A DNA stretch of 64,000 bases from Apricaphanius iberus. Taxonomy: Eukaryota; Chordata; Actinopteri; Cyprinodontiformes; Aphaniidae. The notes under the pieces are model-generated. The model did no database searches and was not told where the DNA came from. It worked only from the letters and a program-made list of their open reading frames with translations. How positions within the stretch are numbered: the stretch's first letter is position 1; each line of letters opens with the position of its first letter. Where the stretch lies: contig JAPXFQ010002633.1 in NCBI GenBank assembly GCA_028564705.1, positions 1,139,001 to 1,203,000 of the forward strand. The letters are read 5' to 3'. The translations under genes were made by a program, and so were the position numbers. Shown piece by piece: positions 23,858-37,194 of the stretch.

Positions 23858-23874
23858 ATGTGTATGTCTATTCA

Positions 23875-23952
23875 TCTGCCATGGACTCTAGACCTGTCCA
23901 GGCTGTGCCCCGCCTCTCACCTGATGACCGATGGATATAGGCACAAGCACAA
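23875..23952 (+). mobile_element. Fragment of the GGATGGATGG-tail SINE family
   Basis: GACCTGTCCAGGCTGTGCCC, CGCCTCTCACC and GATGACCGATGGATATAGGC match the body of the SINE at 1021-1631, in the opposite orientation. Head and tail are missing. Confidence 0.7.
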
Positions 23953-24004
23953 GCAGTGTCAAGATTACATGTTAAGTCAATGTTGAAGCTGTCAGAGGAT
24001 CGTC

Positions 24005-24372
24005 ACAGTCTCTGCGGCGCTTTGTGAGCTTTGGCTCCGTCAACTTTTCAAGCTTTTCCTGCGTTTCAAGCTTTAAAGCTCATAACACTAGCAACGCAGA
24101 AGTTCAGCTAGTTGAATTTTTGACAGTCTTAACGCTTTTGACGCAGCATGGCAACCAATCAGAGTGTCTCACTGTGATGACGTTCCCCGACATCGCCGTT
24201 GCCTTGCCAACCATGATCCGCTAGTGTTTAAAACATTCAGCAGAGAAAGACCCGCCCACGAGCTTTGCAGGCTTCAGCTTAAAAATGTATCTTCTGTGTA
24301 TATGCGTCGAACTAGTCACTTTATGAGCGTTGCTTGACGCTGACAAAGCTTGCGGTCTGAAGACACCATTAG
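24005..24372. mobile_element. Possible MITE relic
   Basis: A CpG-richer block with repeated GACGC/GCGTC and AAGCTT motifs. The ends are loosely inverted (GCGGCGCTTTGTGAGCTTTG on the left; GACAAAGCTTGCGGTCTG on the right). No clear target duplication. Resemblance only. Confidence 0.3.
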
Positions 24373-25118
24373 ACTCAGGGTTTCGAATTACACCGAAGCT
24401 TTTGGGGGAGCCATATTTTTCATTATGCATTGTATTTTCCAAAGTGACGTGCACATACCTATATATTTATTGCACAATTGTGAAAAAACATAAAACAATT
24501 ATTTTGTTAGTTTAACAGGTTCTGAAAAAAACAAAAAGCCACAGGGGATCCACATGCAGTCCAGTGTTTTCTGCCTTACAGCCATTTAAGAACAACAAAC
24601 CACGCATCAACTTTGATCAGAAACACCATCATTATTGTGCTGATCATCATCACCACTGTCAAAACAAAGAACTCATATCAACCCAGTAGGCTATTTCATC
24701 TTTAATGTAGATCTGGCTGAAAAATACACACATGCACAAGGGGGCAGCATTCATAAAAGGAGGTAATTATTACTTATTGACTAAGTCTTATTTTCATTAG
24801 TATTGTACAGTTGAAATAACATTTATGGTAGACTGAAAAACAGAAAGTAAGTTACAATTAGAAAAAAGTGCTGATACATTAAAAACTTTAAACGTTTCTT
24901 TATGGTTCATTAAATAATAAGGTTAATTTAAATACAAAGTCAGCAAATCAATGATTAGAAGACAAATACACTAAAATTAACTAGGCCTAAAATAAAAATG
25001 CATATTCTACAGCTATAAAAAACATAGTTTATATCTATGCATTAGAGAGAATTCACAGGTAACAAGATCTTCCTGCGCTCCAAATACGCCCTTATGGGAT
25101 GGCATGCATCAGTGTATG

Positions 25119-25119
<1 letters not shown>

Positions 25120-25151
<32 letters not shown>

Positions 25152-25234
25152 CAAAGAGAGGTGGTGAAAAGAGCCTTTTGTCCCTGAGAGGTGAAGCTTA
25201 AACAAGGACAGCACTAGCTAGCCACAGGACTGAG

Positions 25235-25273
<39 letters not shown>
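25120..25273. repeat. (TG)n and (AC)n pair in inverted arrangement
   Basis: TG repeat at 25120-25150 and AC repeat at 25237-25273, separated by 86 bases. The two tracts are complementary and could fold into a hairpin. Confidence 0.9.
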
Positions 25274-25276
<3 letters not shown>

Positions 25277-28200
25277 CAATGACTCTCCCTTACTCCCGTC
25301 CAAACATGCGAAATCATCTGATATCATGTTTTCATAAAGGAGCAAGCTAGGATGAAACTAAAGCAAAGACTTGTTTTCTACGTTGTTCCAATAAGTTTTG
25401 GTTATGACCGTAATTTTCCGAAAGATCTTCCCAGTACATAATTGGTTCTGTACATATAGGGGCAACTCAAAAAACTCTCTCACTTTTATTGCATGTTAAA
25501 GACCTGAAAATGATTTTAAAGTTACGTTAAAAAAATTAAGCAGCTCCGTGTATTAATTTAAGGGAATTCTCATCTCACCTCTCGTCTTTCCTTCTTAATC
25601 TTTTCTCCCTTTCGTGAATCCTCATTTTTGTGCAAGGGGAAGAAGACAAAATGGATAATGTCTTCAAAGTAAATTTGCCATTTACCATAAATTTGCAAGA
25701 GCAAAAAGATTAAAAGCAGTTCCTTATTGAAATAATTTAATTTAATAAAAAACAAATGTGATACCGTGTTTGGTACATTGAATAAATTAAGCTTGGTTTT
25801 TACATCAAAGTTGTTGCATACCAATGAGTTACATTCGGTATCATTGCCAGTTGTCCGTAACCTGCTGTATGTATGTTGGTGTATCTAAAAACTGTTATGT
25901 GGGTCTAAAACAAGGGGCGAACACAGAAGTAGATATCCAAGACTGGATTTAAAGAAAACAAAGAATTGTGCAAGCAGTGATTTTCAGTTTTTTAATAATC
26001 CTCATAGTATTGTCAAAAAAAGTTATATTTTCTGTCTGTAACTACAATATATCGAACAGAACTTTTATTTTTAATAGTATCACATAAATAAAACTTTGTA
26101 CATTTGGCATGTTTTATCTCTTTAAAGTATAGGAATATAATATGCTGATGTGTCTTGCAGAATTCACGTTATAACTGGTTATATAATTTATGGTACGTGA
26201 GGATATTAAGCCATGTTTATCCAGAAGAAATTGCTGAAAACTGATCTTGCTCCCTGAAGGAGTCTCTCATTTCTCAGGGAAATATTTTAACCATGCCCTT
26301 TAATTAGGGTGGGGGGAGGAGTGCTAGGAGAACAGTTAATACTAGGAAATGATATTCAGCCTAAGAGTTTTATCTACTCCAGATATTGACTGCTCATAAC
26401 TTCTACAAAAGAATGTTCCTATACTGTTAACAATAAATGTGTATTTTATTACTTCTATGTGAACAAAACCCAGGTTTCAGAGGAAGGAAAATTAAACCTG
26501 GAACACATAAATAGTTGGTAAGGGGTAGACTTAAATCTATCTATAAAAAAAAGAAGAAGGTCAAAGTGTTTACAAGCCAAGCTGCACCGTTTTCAAAAAC
26601 AATTTATCAAGTTGGTTTTAAACCAAAATGAATTACAAAAACCCTGTGCTTGCAAGTTCACTGTTTTTGTCCCAGTTGAATGTGGTCGGAGGGATTCTGA
26701 TAAAGTTCATCTGAAGAGGTCAGCATATCTGTGATACACCAGGAGGAGCCTTTGATCCACTCTGCAGCATCTTCGTCTTCACTTTCTAGGTTTACAGCAA
26801 GCTGTAATCTGACATCCCTTCCACTTCCTGTCCAGCACGCTGTCCCACAGTGCAACAGGCTCCAGCGATAGCCACACAAAGCAGTTTTAACCCCAACACC
26901 TCTCCGGAAATACCTTCTCTTCATCCGTCTTTCCCACCCAGTTTGTCCTTTCTGATGCCCTCCGCCATCTCTGCAACTTTCTAGAACTCCCCTCCTGTCT
27001 CCTCCCACACAACTAAATCTCTGTTGAGTTATTTTTGAAAATCCAAGTGGTCCAAAACATTTTAAAGGCGCCACTGGCTGGATTTCTCATAGACACAGTG
27101 ATACTCAAACGTGTCCTCAAAAAGGCACAGCAATATCTGTAGGAAACTAAAACAAAGATAAGAACGCGTTAAGATGGAAAAGGAGGGAAAAAGGTGATGA
27201 AGGAGTTATCACTTCAATTAATAAAACCAAAATCAAGATTCCGATTGAAGTGATTTTTACAATACTGTACTGTAATCACAGTCACCCTCTCTTTCCTCTC
27301 CCCTTTTTTGCCCCTTCCTCCCCCATTTCCTCTTGTTACCTCCATTTCTCCATCATTATCCTACTTTGCACAACATTCCTGACCCATTGCTTCGCATAAT
27401 CACCGTGTATCTTGTAAAGAGCCTAATTCTCCTGTCAGATCTTTGAACATGCAAACTTTGTGGCTTTAAAAGGGCCAGGACAGAGCTATGATGCACCTCA
27501 AGCAATAAAACAGAGTGGGAGTTAGCATGTGACAAATCAAAGTAAGATTAAATGAGATTTCTCAGGGTTGACGGGAGGAATCAGAAGAGTGAGCAATGAG
27601 GGATTTTTCTTTGTTTAATCATGAGGAAAATATTTAAAAGCAGTGTAAACGGAGGCACCTCACCGTCCGAACAAACCAGGGGAGCTAGACACGAAACGCC
27701 ACTCTAGAATGACGTCATTGAGCCTGTCCATCCTAATCTTATACTACTTAAGTATTTTGAATCTTGTGAGGTACAGTGCTAAGAAAAGTACGTGCCTGAC
27801 ACACAGAAATATTCCAGCTAATCAAATACTTTTTACGTTCATAAAACTCGCCTGAAAAAACACAAAGAGCTGTTTTCAAATGATTATAACGTGAGTCTAA
27901 CTTTTTTTTAAAACAGCGAGCCAAAAAGTTTGTTTTCATGCCACATTGTGTGCACCTACATACTCCTGCCTACCGTCATACTGCCGTGATATCATTGGCA
28001 GTACGGTTGCCTCCACCGGCGTTGCCAACTTTGCGACTTTGTTGCTATATTTGGTGACTTTTTAGACCACTGTACCGACTCTTTTTCCATTAACCTACAA
28101 GTGACAAATCGAGCCCCTTTATTAGTGTTATTGGAGGCTCTTATGTCCAGCTCTTATCCTTACTCTTCTCACAAAGAGAGAGGCAACAGATAGAGGAGAT

Positions 28201-28714
28201 GTTTATAATAGATGATGCCTGTTAGGGACCTCAGATTTGCTGTGGACCAACAAATTTATTGGAGGACATTAATTGGACAGTTGTGGATGTGAAAAGGCCA
28301 TTTTTGTTCGAGATTGCTCGGTTTGGTTACCGATATCTGGCTATGAATGAGAGGCACATTATATTTATTTCTCATCTGGTTTACCAAAAGTGCTCGCTGT
28401 GTCGACAGTTATGATTGTATCATTGATTGGCATACATCATTGTAATAACAAGACTCTTAGCTTTCCGAAGATCTATAATATGTCTATGTACTTAGAAGCT
28501 GACGAGAAGATATGCAGATGTAAACCCGGAAGTAGGGAAAGTTCCCCCCACGGGATTTAGGATATAGTATAGTATGTCATTATTCTCAAATTAGATGGAA
28601 TGACTGATTCAGATTAGACATCATCTAAATATAATGTAGCTCTAGTTGATGTTTAATCTACTGTATACAGTAGGTCTATGTTTTTTCTTTTTATTGCATT
28701 TATTATTGTTATTA
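25274..28714. other. Intron without firm content
   Basis: About 3.4 kb. A 138-codon minus-strand frame (26658-27074) has no recognised similarity and is treated as chance. CpG-poor and AT-rich apart from pyrimidine tracts at 27285-27345. Confidence 0.45.
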
Positions 28715-28830
28715 TTAGAGATGTCCCGATTGGGCTTTTTTGCCTTCGAGTCCGAGTCTGAGTTTCACCGTTTTTTTTTACAACAGTGAAGGAAAAATCT
28801 GAAGGCTTTCGGTCATTTTTCAAATGAGCA
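28715..28830. mobile_element. Dispersed fish repeat fragment
   Basis: AGAGATGTCCCGATTGGGC with TTCGAGTCCGAGTCTGAG resembles a common fish repeat carrying GAGTCCGAGTC runs. No ends located. Confidence 0.4.
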
Positions 28831-28949
28831 GATACTTTACGCACGGATTCCAGGTAAATAAATCAATAAAAGAAAGGATTCCTAGGCACTTTGATCAAGG
28901 CATGTTGCTGACCAGGAGCAGTCTTCCCTTTGTTGACCTATATTCCTAC

Positions 28950-29395
28950 TTATACCATGGTCTGGGTGAATACTAGATTCTGATTGGCTGGAGGGTGTAC
29001 ATTAAACAGTGATAATGTACACCTAGGAAAGGCGTCCCGTCAAATTGCCTGATCTAAAGTTCTAAATTATTGCACTTGCTCAAATGGCAACAGAGTCTCA
29101 AGGTTATTTGCATCATCCTCTGGACACACAGAAGCAGTAAGTAGTGTACTGGCCTTCTGAAATGATATTTTGTATCACGTAATGTAAGGTAAAGCCATCA
29201 TCTCACTTCCCAACACTGATAAATCGCTGCGGTCAGCTTGCTCTGGCCACGTTGCTTGGCAACGCCTGTATACGGGAAATTTTAAATAGTGCACTCGACT
29301 TACATAAAAAAACCTCGCGATTTTAACTCTAAAACACATGAAAGTATTACTACTTGATTAAATATGTCTTTCTTTCGTAAGTGACCATGGTATAA
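28950..29395. mobile_element. Short TIR element (MITE-like)
   Basis: Perfect 13-bp terminal inverted repeats: TTATACCATGGTC (28950-28962) and GACCATGGTATAA (29383-29395). The interior is non-coding and includes TTCTGATTGGCTG. It abuts the palindrome at 29398-29539, and the two may be one composite element. Confidence 0.65.
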
Positions 29396-29397
29396 AC

Positions 29398-29539
29398 GGG
29401 ATAATGCCCTTCGAGGTGTCCATTATCAGAAAATAATGGAGGCATACACACATGCACATACCTATATATTCGCGTCGGACGGTTGTTTCCGCGAAGTCCA
29501 TTATTTTCTGATAATGGACACCTCGTCGGGCATTATCCC
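29398..29539. repeat. 142-base palindrome with 43-bp arms
   Basis: Left arm 29398-29440 begins GGGATAATGCCC; right arm 29497-29539 ends with the inverse. Only two adjacent mismatches occur over 43 bp, with a 56-base spacer. Likely the foldback end of a transposon. Confidence 0.9.
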
Positions 29540-31255
29540 TTACATATTCCAGCAAATAAAAAAAAATATTTGTGTGTTTTTATTCCTTCATTCAAATACA
29601 CTCAAAAAAATGTGCTCCCATGTTTTACGAGCTGAACTCAAAGATTGGAAACATTTTCTATATAGACAAAAGACCCATTACTCTCAAATATAAACAAATT
29701 TGTTAAAATGTGTAAGTGAAAACTTGTCATAACTGGTCATGAGCTCTAAGTTTGGGCAAATTTGTGTAATGAAATAAAGTCCCAGATAAAGTTCCTTGAA
29801 ATTAAGTTTTGTGAACATTGTAAATACTTGATGACAAATGTGAAGCAGAAGTAAATTAGTCAAACTAATTTCTCTGTGCTTTAAAAGCACCACTTGAGTT
29901 GAAAGTGCAAATTGTGGACAGCCTTAGGAATTAGAAAGTATTAGGATTACCATGGAATAATAGAAAAATATGGTTAGTGTAAGCTTTTAAAAACAAACGT
30001 AATAATAAAACCACATTGGGCACAACACTATTAGAAATAAAGCATGGTTGTCCCAAAAATCCTGTCCTGAAACATGACGTTGTAGTGGAAAAGTCTTTTC
30101 AATGAAGGGATGAGAAATATTCCTTCATATTTATGGAGGTTTAATTACAGACTTCTTTGATCAAACAAGGAGGTGCAGAATCATACAGAGTAGATGCAAA
30201 CATGAGACTAGACTGCCTCCCAACATGAGACTAGATTTTTATAAATTCAGTAATCCTAAGCACTTATCAATATCATATCAGACACATTTCTTCAGAATGA
30301 GAGCATTAGACTTGTAGGCGTTGTGGATTCGATAGTGAAGACATACTCTATGTATGCCCCCCGCCCGCCCCCCCCCCCCCACAGTATAGTAGGCTATATT
30401 ATTTCAAAGTTTGAGCCTCTCATGTCTTTTTTAAAATAGGATATTACCACAACTAGATTTCTTCTGAAAACAAGATCTGAGATAGTGTTTCTAGCAGCGA
30501 TGATGAGAAACACAAAACAACAACATGAAGGAAAAAGGCAAACACCTTTCAATGTTCATCTGCTATGTAGACTAGATATCCACTGATAACATCACATTTC
30601 TTCTTGCTGAAGTTACAACAGGAACCAGTCATTTAGAAATGATCCGATTGCTTTATTAAAGATAAACAATTTTATTATAAAGATAACGGTTTCTGTAATG
30701 GTTTCATCTCTCTTTCTCAACCATAAAGCATGAAGCACACATTTACTTTTTTAATGTAAAGGTACAATGCACATTCTGTACATATTCCTACCTATTTTTA
30801 ATTATTTAAACATATTTCAGTATCTTGCCCTGCTCTAATTACAACCTGGGTATGCCTCTAATCTGTACTGTAATCTTAATAATTGAATAGTACAATGTTT
30901 TTGTTAATCTGTCCATGATGTAATTTTTTTTTCTGTAAAGATTGTGTGCATTTCTGTTCTGTTCTTTGTTACAACCAAAGTTCCCCAGTGGGACGATTGA
31001 AGAATTATTCTATTCTACACTATGAAATCAAGAGCATCAGCGAGTCACTGATTTCTTCTGCTTTGGTCTCATCCAGTCACCCATTTAGAAACTGGGGTGC
31101 ACAGCAGCAGAAGCTTCCCTCCGTGTGGCAGTGAATGAAAAGCTGAGAGTTCATACACATATTCTCAGAAAGCTTGTAAACTCCTTTCATAAACCTAATC
31201 CTCGAAAGCACCAGAATCGGAAGTGCTGCCAGATGAATGGTCTCAATTCAGCCAC

Positions 31256-31258
<3 letters not shown>
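29540..31258. other. AT-rich intron; C-run at 30357-30380
   Basis: Nothing identified except a cytosine-rich run of about 24 bases with two G interruptions. Confidence 0.5.
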
Positions 31259-31312
<54 letters not shown>

Positions 31313-31432
31313 CGCGAGAGAGAGAGAGAGAGAGAGAGAGAGTGCGAGAGAGAGAGCGCGAGAGAGAGAGCGCGAAAGAGCGCGAGAGAGAGAGAGAGCG
31401 CGAGAGAGCGAGAGAGAGAGAGCGAAAGAGTC

Positions 31433-31495
<63 letters not shown>

Positions 31496-31573
31496 GAGAG
31501 AGAGCGAGAGAGAGATAAGAGAGTGAGGAGAGAGAGGAGAAAGAGAGAGCGAGAGAGAGAGAGATGAGCGCGC

Positions 31574-31604
<31 letters not shown>

Positions 31605-31962
31605 AGAGAGAGAGCGCGAAAGAGCGAGAGAGAGAGAGAGAGCGCGAGAGAGCGAGAGAGAGAGAGGAAAGAGCGCGAGAGAGAGCGAGAGAGAGAGAGC
31701 GCGAGAGAGAGAGAGAGTGAGAGAGAGAGAGAGAGAGAGCGCGAGAGAGAGTGCGAGAGAGAGAGCGCGCGAGAGAGAGAGAGCGAGAGAGAGAGCGCGC
31801 GAGAGAGAGAGAGCGAGAGAGAGAGCGCGCGAGAGAGAGAGAGCGAGAGAGAGAGCGCGCGAGAGAGAGAGAGCGAGAGAGAGAGTGCGAGAGAGAGAGA
31901 GAGCGAGAGAGCGCGAGAGAGAGAGAGAGAGAGAGAGCGCGAGAGAGAGAGAGTGAGAGAGA

Positions 31963-32000
<38 letters not shown>

Positions 32001-32010
32001 GAGAGACAGA
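31259..32010. repeat. 750-bp (GA)n satellite with CGCG interruptions
   Basis: Almost pure GA on the plus strand, broken by GCGC, GTGC and single C changes. From 31771 the array resolves into a 30-bp unit repeated exactly at 31771-31800, 31801-31830 and 31831-31860, with a fourth copy that is changed near its end. Open frames of Arg/Glu or Ser/Leu repeats in this tract are artefacts of the repeat. Confidence 0.97.
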
Positions 32011-35000
32011 CTTCTACACAGTAAAGAGCTGTTAGTTGGCATGTTTCTCTTTCACAAGAAATGGTTTATGGCAACTGAATGGAGATATTTATGCATGTTA
32101 GCTATGAACACAAGATTAAAAAAAAACAAACAAAAAAAACCCCAGAGTGATTAAGATCCGGGTCCGGTAGGTCAGTAACTAAGTAACTCAAATTACAACC
32201 GAAACAGCTGAATGGTACAAAACGCACAAATGAAAAAGAAAATAGCTAAACAACCCCGTTATTACTATATAGACCTAAACAATATAACACTGAAGCGTCA
32301 CACTAGAGAGGGAGTGCAGCCGCATACGAATCACCAAGGAACAACTTGTGCCCCATTGTGAAGTTCAAAAACCTTAGTCCACGAGAATGATACAGTGCAT
32401 TGAAGGAACTGGATATGTGAGGGAAGCCTTTGTCAAGGATGTAGGTCACTGAATGATGCAGATACAATGTGTGACAAATAAGGTCCGAATAATATGAAGC
32501 CCAATATGACTCAGCGTGGCTCTGAAAACAAGAGTATATCATATAACATGAGAAATGAAAAAGTAGATTAATCCAAACTGATATGTTGGTTTGAACAACC
32601 ATAAAAAAATCAATAAGGAAGATAGCGTGGAAGATGCGATTTCTCAAATGAAAACTACTCAAAAAAATCAACACCACCATAAAGAAGTAAATCATTTTTA
32701 ACACTCTTTGTATTTAAATATCTGTCTCATTTATTATTTTAAGTAGCAATTTGAAGAAGAAAACAAAGTCATCAAATAAAAGGCCAACATGAGTTCATCT
32801 GAAATTGTTGTAAATTGGCTCCAACCAACGTATAGTTCCCCATATAAAAAAAACCCCAAAACTAATCCCAGGTTTTCCCACAGAATAATGACTGGGCTGG
32901 TTACAAAATGCTTTTTCCTCACATACCTAGCTCTGGGGAAGGTGGCAACAGACAACATTTTACTCAAGGGTGGAATATCCCTTTTAAAAAGGAGACACGA
33001 TGGGAAAGATTGGCCTTTGACTGGGGAAAGGAAAGGATGAATACTGTTTCATATCTTCAACTTTTTAAAGAAAAACAACGATTTGGCAAGCTACAGGGGA
33101 AACGAGCCCTAATAAAGATCTTTGTCAAAGTAATAACCTGTCCTTTTGTTGACTTAACAGCAGTGATTGCATCACTTGCTAAACAAGCACTTTGATTTTA
33201 CATAGGCTTCTGGAAGAGTGCTGTAAAAGTTCAGACCTCATCATCTATGTGAAGAGAGGAGGAGGATTTTACCAAAGACCAATGCACCCCCCCTCTTCAT
33301 AAGTCATTTTCCCAGTGGAACAAAACTAAAAAAGGGAAACATCTTCTGTTTCCCAACTAAAAACGCATGCAAACACACACCGGATACTCCCAGGGAAAAA
33401 GGAGCTGACTATAACCGAGCATGAAACACTTGCATTCCAAACAGAAACACACACCGAGACTGGACATAATCCACAGGGGGTGATCTGAGTCACCTTAACT
33501 GTACACATTAACTACCGTCTTGTTAAAATATTCACCGAATGTGCCACACTCCGCTTTATGACTCCTCCTCAACACACCATGGGGTCCAGAAAGAAAACAT
33601 TACACATTATGTTGCATTACATCACAGTCATTTAGAAGAAACCATTTCATAACTGTTAACAAGCCTTGGCACTTAGTCATCTTCTTCATTTCAGTTATGG
33701 AGATAAATGGTCAGAAAAGGTTTAAATCTCATATTTAACTTGCATTTTACAGTTTATATGGCTCATAATGCATGTAATTATTGGGGAAATTTGTATTGCA
33801 CTCAATTCCCATTTACAAAACTAGATAAAGCTAACTGTGTTAATAATGCATTTTCTATTTTTCGCCAACTTTAAAGACATTTTCCACCATTTTCCTGTTT
33901 TGCTCAGTTACACATTATTTTAGTCTGCTAAATTATTTCTCTAATAACTTTCTTCTAAGTCAGAAGTTTAAATAAATGGCCTTAATATTTGATAGTATGT
34001 TATCATATATATAATATTTTTTTGCTCTTAACTTGTTTTAAATGTTTTGGGTGTCCTTCCACCTGCTACTCTCAGTAGTTTCCGGGGATAAGTAGGATAA
34101 GGAGTAACCAAAATTACAAAGGTAGAAAAAAGTAAAGACAGGAAATGACACGTTTTAATTTTTAAAGTGGGAAAAACTGTCTGTAAATAACAAACCAGTG
34201 GAATATTTAGGTATTTATTGAAAAGGCTAAAAAAACATAAAGTGATTAAAAAAAATTAAGTAAACCCAAACCAGTTATACCATGAAATGTCAAGTTCACG
34301 TCAGGCTTCCTGCATAGTTCAGTTTCGTTGCGCAGTGTCAATCTAAAAAAAATTCCAGGAATTTATTTTTAGGCAAACCTTGTGTTTGAATGCAGCTTGT
34401 ATCACTGAGGGACATTTAGTTAATGTGTAAGGTCGAGCAAAGGCTGAGGAGGAAAGAAAACATTTCAATGGCAGCTCAAGCACTTTAAAAAAAACAAAAA
34501 AAACTATGAGTGCAGCCGGCATCTGATAAGCAAAAGAGACAGACTGATTCAGACTGGAAAGTATGAAAATGAAAGAAAACAGCACATAAGAGAAGTAAAA
34601 GTGCATGAATGAGTGAAAATGAAAGCTTTAGACCAAAATTAACTTTAGGAGAGCATTAGATAAAGTAAAAGGTTGTAGGGAGTGAAGAGAGCAAGGGAAG
34701 ATCCTCCCTTTTTCAACCTTGTCCCATTTCCTCTTGCTCTCTCCTTATATGGCTGTGTTACGTGTGTCTCAGCATTAATGTGTGTTATACGGGCTCAGTC
34801 CCAGCATCGCTCTCAAACTGAGCGATTAGATCAGCAAACACATGCTGACCAAATCCAAACTGTAGCTGCTCTTCTCATCACTGCTGCATTTAAGATAAAA
34901 GAAACGGTTAAAATCCAATACTTTTTGAACAAGATAACTTAATCCAGATTATTATGTTATTTTGTTGATAACATAACCTGACAAAATTCAACAAAGGATG

Positions 35001-35714
35001 CATATGGCTGAGGTCAAAGACTAGACAGCAAAAATAGAAAAAAAACTATGGGAAGTTTTATCACAGTCGTCCTGCTTAAGGAGCAGAAATGTCCCCTGGG
35101 ATCTCTGCCTCAGAATTGAGGGAACTCAACTCAAGACTTCTCTCACTCCTTCTCCTCCCTTATATTTTCATTTCAACTCCTCCCTCCGCCATGCTTCCCA
35201 GAATGTTGTAGCTTGAGCCCAAGTGCAGGACTGGAATGCAGGAATCCAGGTAGCATGTGTGCATAAACACATTCACAAACAATGCATCCATCCACACACA
35301 CTGCACAAAAAAGGAATGTGTTGCATACGTAGCCCAGGCGCAGACGTAAAAATCTGAGCGAAGAAGGCGATCAATGAATGAACTTTTATGATACGGTATG
35401 CTTCTATTTCTCTCCAAGTATCTCTTACAAAGCCTTGTTTCTTCCCCATTAATCAGAACAACTTTCCTCTACTCCAAAAGTTTCAGGTGGAGGACTAGAG
35501 GCGCTCTGGACCAAGGATGAATGTCTTGTGAAAAGGTTTTCACACGGAAATCAGTCCAATGGCTGTTTATAGACAATACGAGCTTAGAAACATTTCACTG
35601 GAGTTATTTTATAAATATATCTACAATTTTTTTTATTTAAGGTCTAAAACTGCTATTAACATAATAAACTTAGCCTAATAGGAAGTCTAGCCTGCTCATC
35701 TTTATTCAAATTCA
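32011..35714. other. Intron without identified content
   Basis: About 3.7 kb of AT-rich sequence. A 133-codon hydrophobic minus-strand frame (32303-32704) has no recognised relative. No transposon ends seen. Confidence 0.45.
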
Positions 35715-36185
35715 AAAATACTTCACTGATCCCAGAGGGAAATTAAGTGTTGTTGCTCATTGCTAATTAATTTTTCAAGGAGTTGTTGTAGATCATTATG
35801 GCTGTGGGGAAAAGGGATTTTCTGTAGCGGTCTGTGTTGCAGCGAAACTGAAGAATCCCCCAACTGAAGATACTCTGTTGCTGTAGGATATTCACATGAA
35901 GAGATGTTCAGGGTTGTCCATAATCTTTTTTATTTTAAGAAGAATCTTTCTTTGCATCATTATCTACAGCTGTCCCCAGAACAGAACCAGCCTTCTTTAT
36001 CAGTCCCTGGCTCTGATGCTGCAACACCAACGGATGATGGACGAAGAGATGCAAATCTTGAAAGACCTCAGCTTCCTCAGAAAGTACAGTCTGCTCTGTC
36101 CCTTTTTGTACACAGCGTCATTTCTCCATTCCAGTCTGTTGTCCAGGTGAACTCCGAGGTTTCTGTACTCCTCAACCACTTCCAC
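35715..36185 (-). mobile_element. Rex1/L2-like LINE relic
   Basis: Minus-strand reading from 36185 gives E-E-Y-R-N-L-G-V-H-L-D-N-R-L-E-W, then Y-K-K-G-Q-S-R-L-Y-F-L-R-K-L-R-S-F, the same reverse-transcriptase end as the LINE at 12086-12755. After an internal deletion comes L-G-D-S-S-V-S-L-Q and P-F-P-T-A-I, then the tail region (minus-strand AATTTCCCTCTGGGATCAG near 35740). Stops and the deletion make it a dead copy. Confidence 0.7.
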
Positions 36186-36573
36186 TTCTTCTCCCTTCCA
36201 TCCATTATTTTAAATCGTACACCATTCATTTGTGCTCTTAATTTTAGGTTGCTTAACAGAAAACTCATCTAGGTTGAGAGAATCACCCAACAGGAACATT
36301 AACAGAAAAACATGGCAAGAAGAATGCACTTCTCATCCCCCTTCTATACTATCCCTTTTATGAAATAAAAAAGCTGTTTGGGGGGTAAAAAGCCATAAGT
36401 AGCAGCATTCTTTTTCTAAAACCAGTTGTTTTAAATGGGACCATTTCCATATTTTTTTTCATAAACACAGAGAATGATCCAAATGTTTTTCTTACTCCCC
36501 CAGAACTGTAATTGGTTCCAAACTTGGGAGTATGGGACAGGACATGAGCCTCCACACGAGGTTAGTTGTAAAC

Positions 36574-36810
<237 letters not shown>

Positions 36811-37194
36811 TTTTTTTCTTATAACTTTTTGCAGCAGATGCAGCACAATCACGAACATTTAGTGATGAATAAATTTGAATAGAGTTGAATTAATCTGCGA
36901 TTGCTGTTGTGATGTACTCTAAGATGTATTTGGGGTTGTAGGTCAGGTTAAAGGTTTGGTTAATTGATCAGCATTTTACAAAAATGAAGCGTTTTTCGCT
37001 GTAAACATGAATATGCGAGGGTTAAACTTTCATTGAAGGGACTATTTCCAAAAAATAAAAAATATAATAAAAAGTTTGGGTAACACCTGTGTTATGTGGA
37101 AGGGGGATTAACACTTTCCCATTTTAGAAAAAGAAAACCTTTTTATGCCTTAACCGTGTATCTCACAAAACTGAGATATTTTTTAATTTTTTAC

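Noticed and set aside
26658..27074. 138-codon minus-strand frame with an acidic ESEDEDAAEW block
   Set aside because: No recognised domain, no splice or promoter context; length is within what chance allows for 58 kb in six frames.
31223..32042. Open frames of Arg/Glu and Ser/Leu repeats, up to 264 codons
   Set aside because: They are the translation of the GA satellite in several frames, with no real start context or conserved content.
32303..32704. 133-codon hydrophobic minus-strand frame
   Set aside because: Phe/Leu/Ile richness follows from AT-rich sequence; no signal or topology pattern convincing enough to call a gene.
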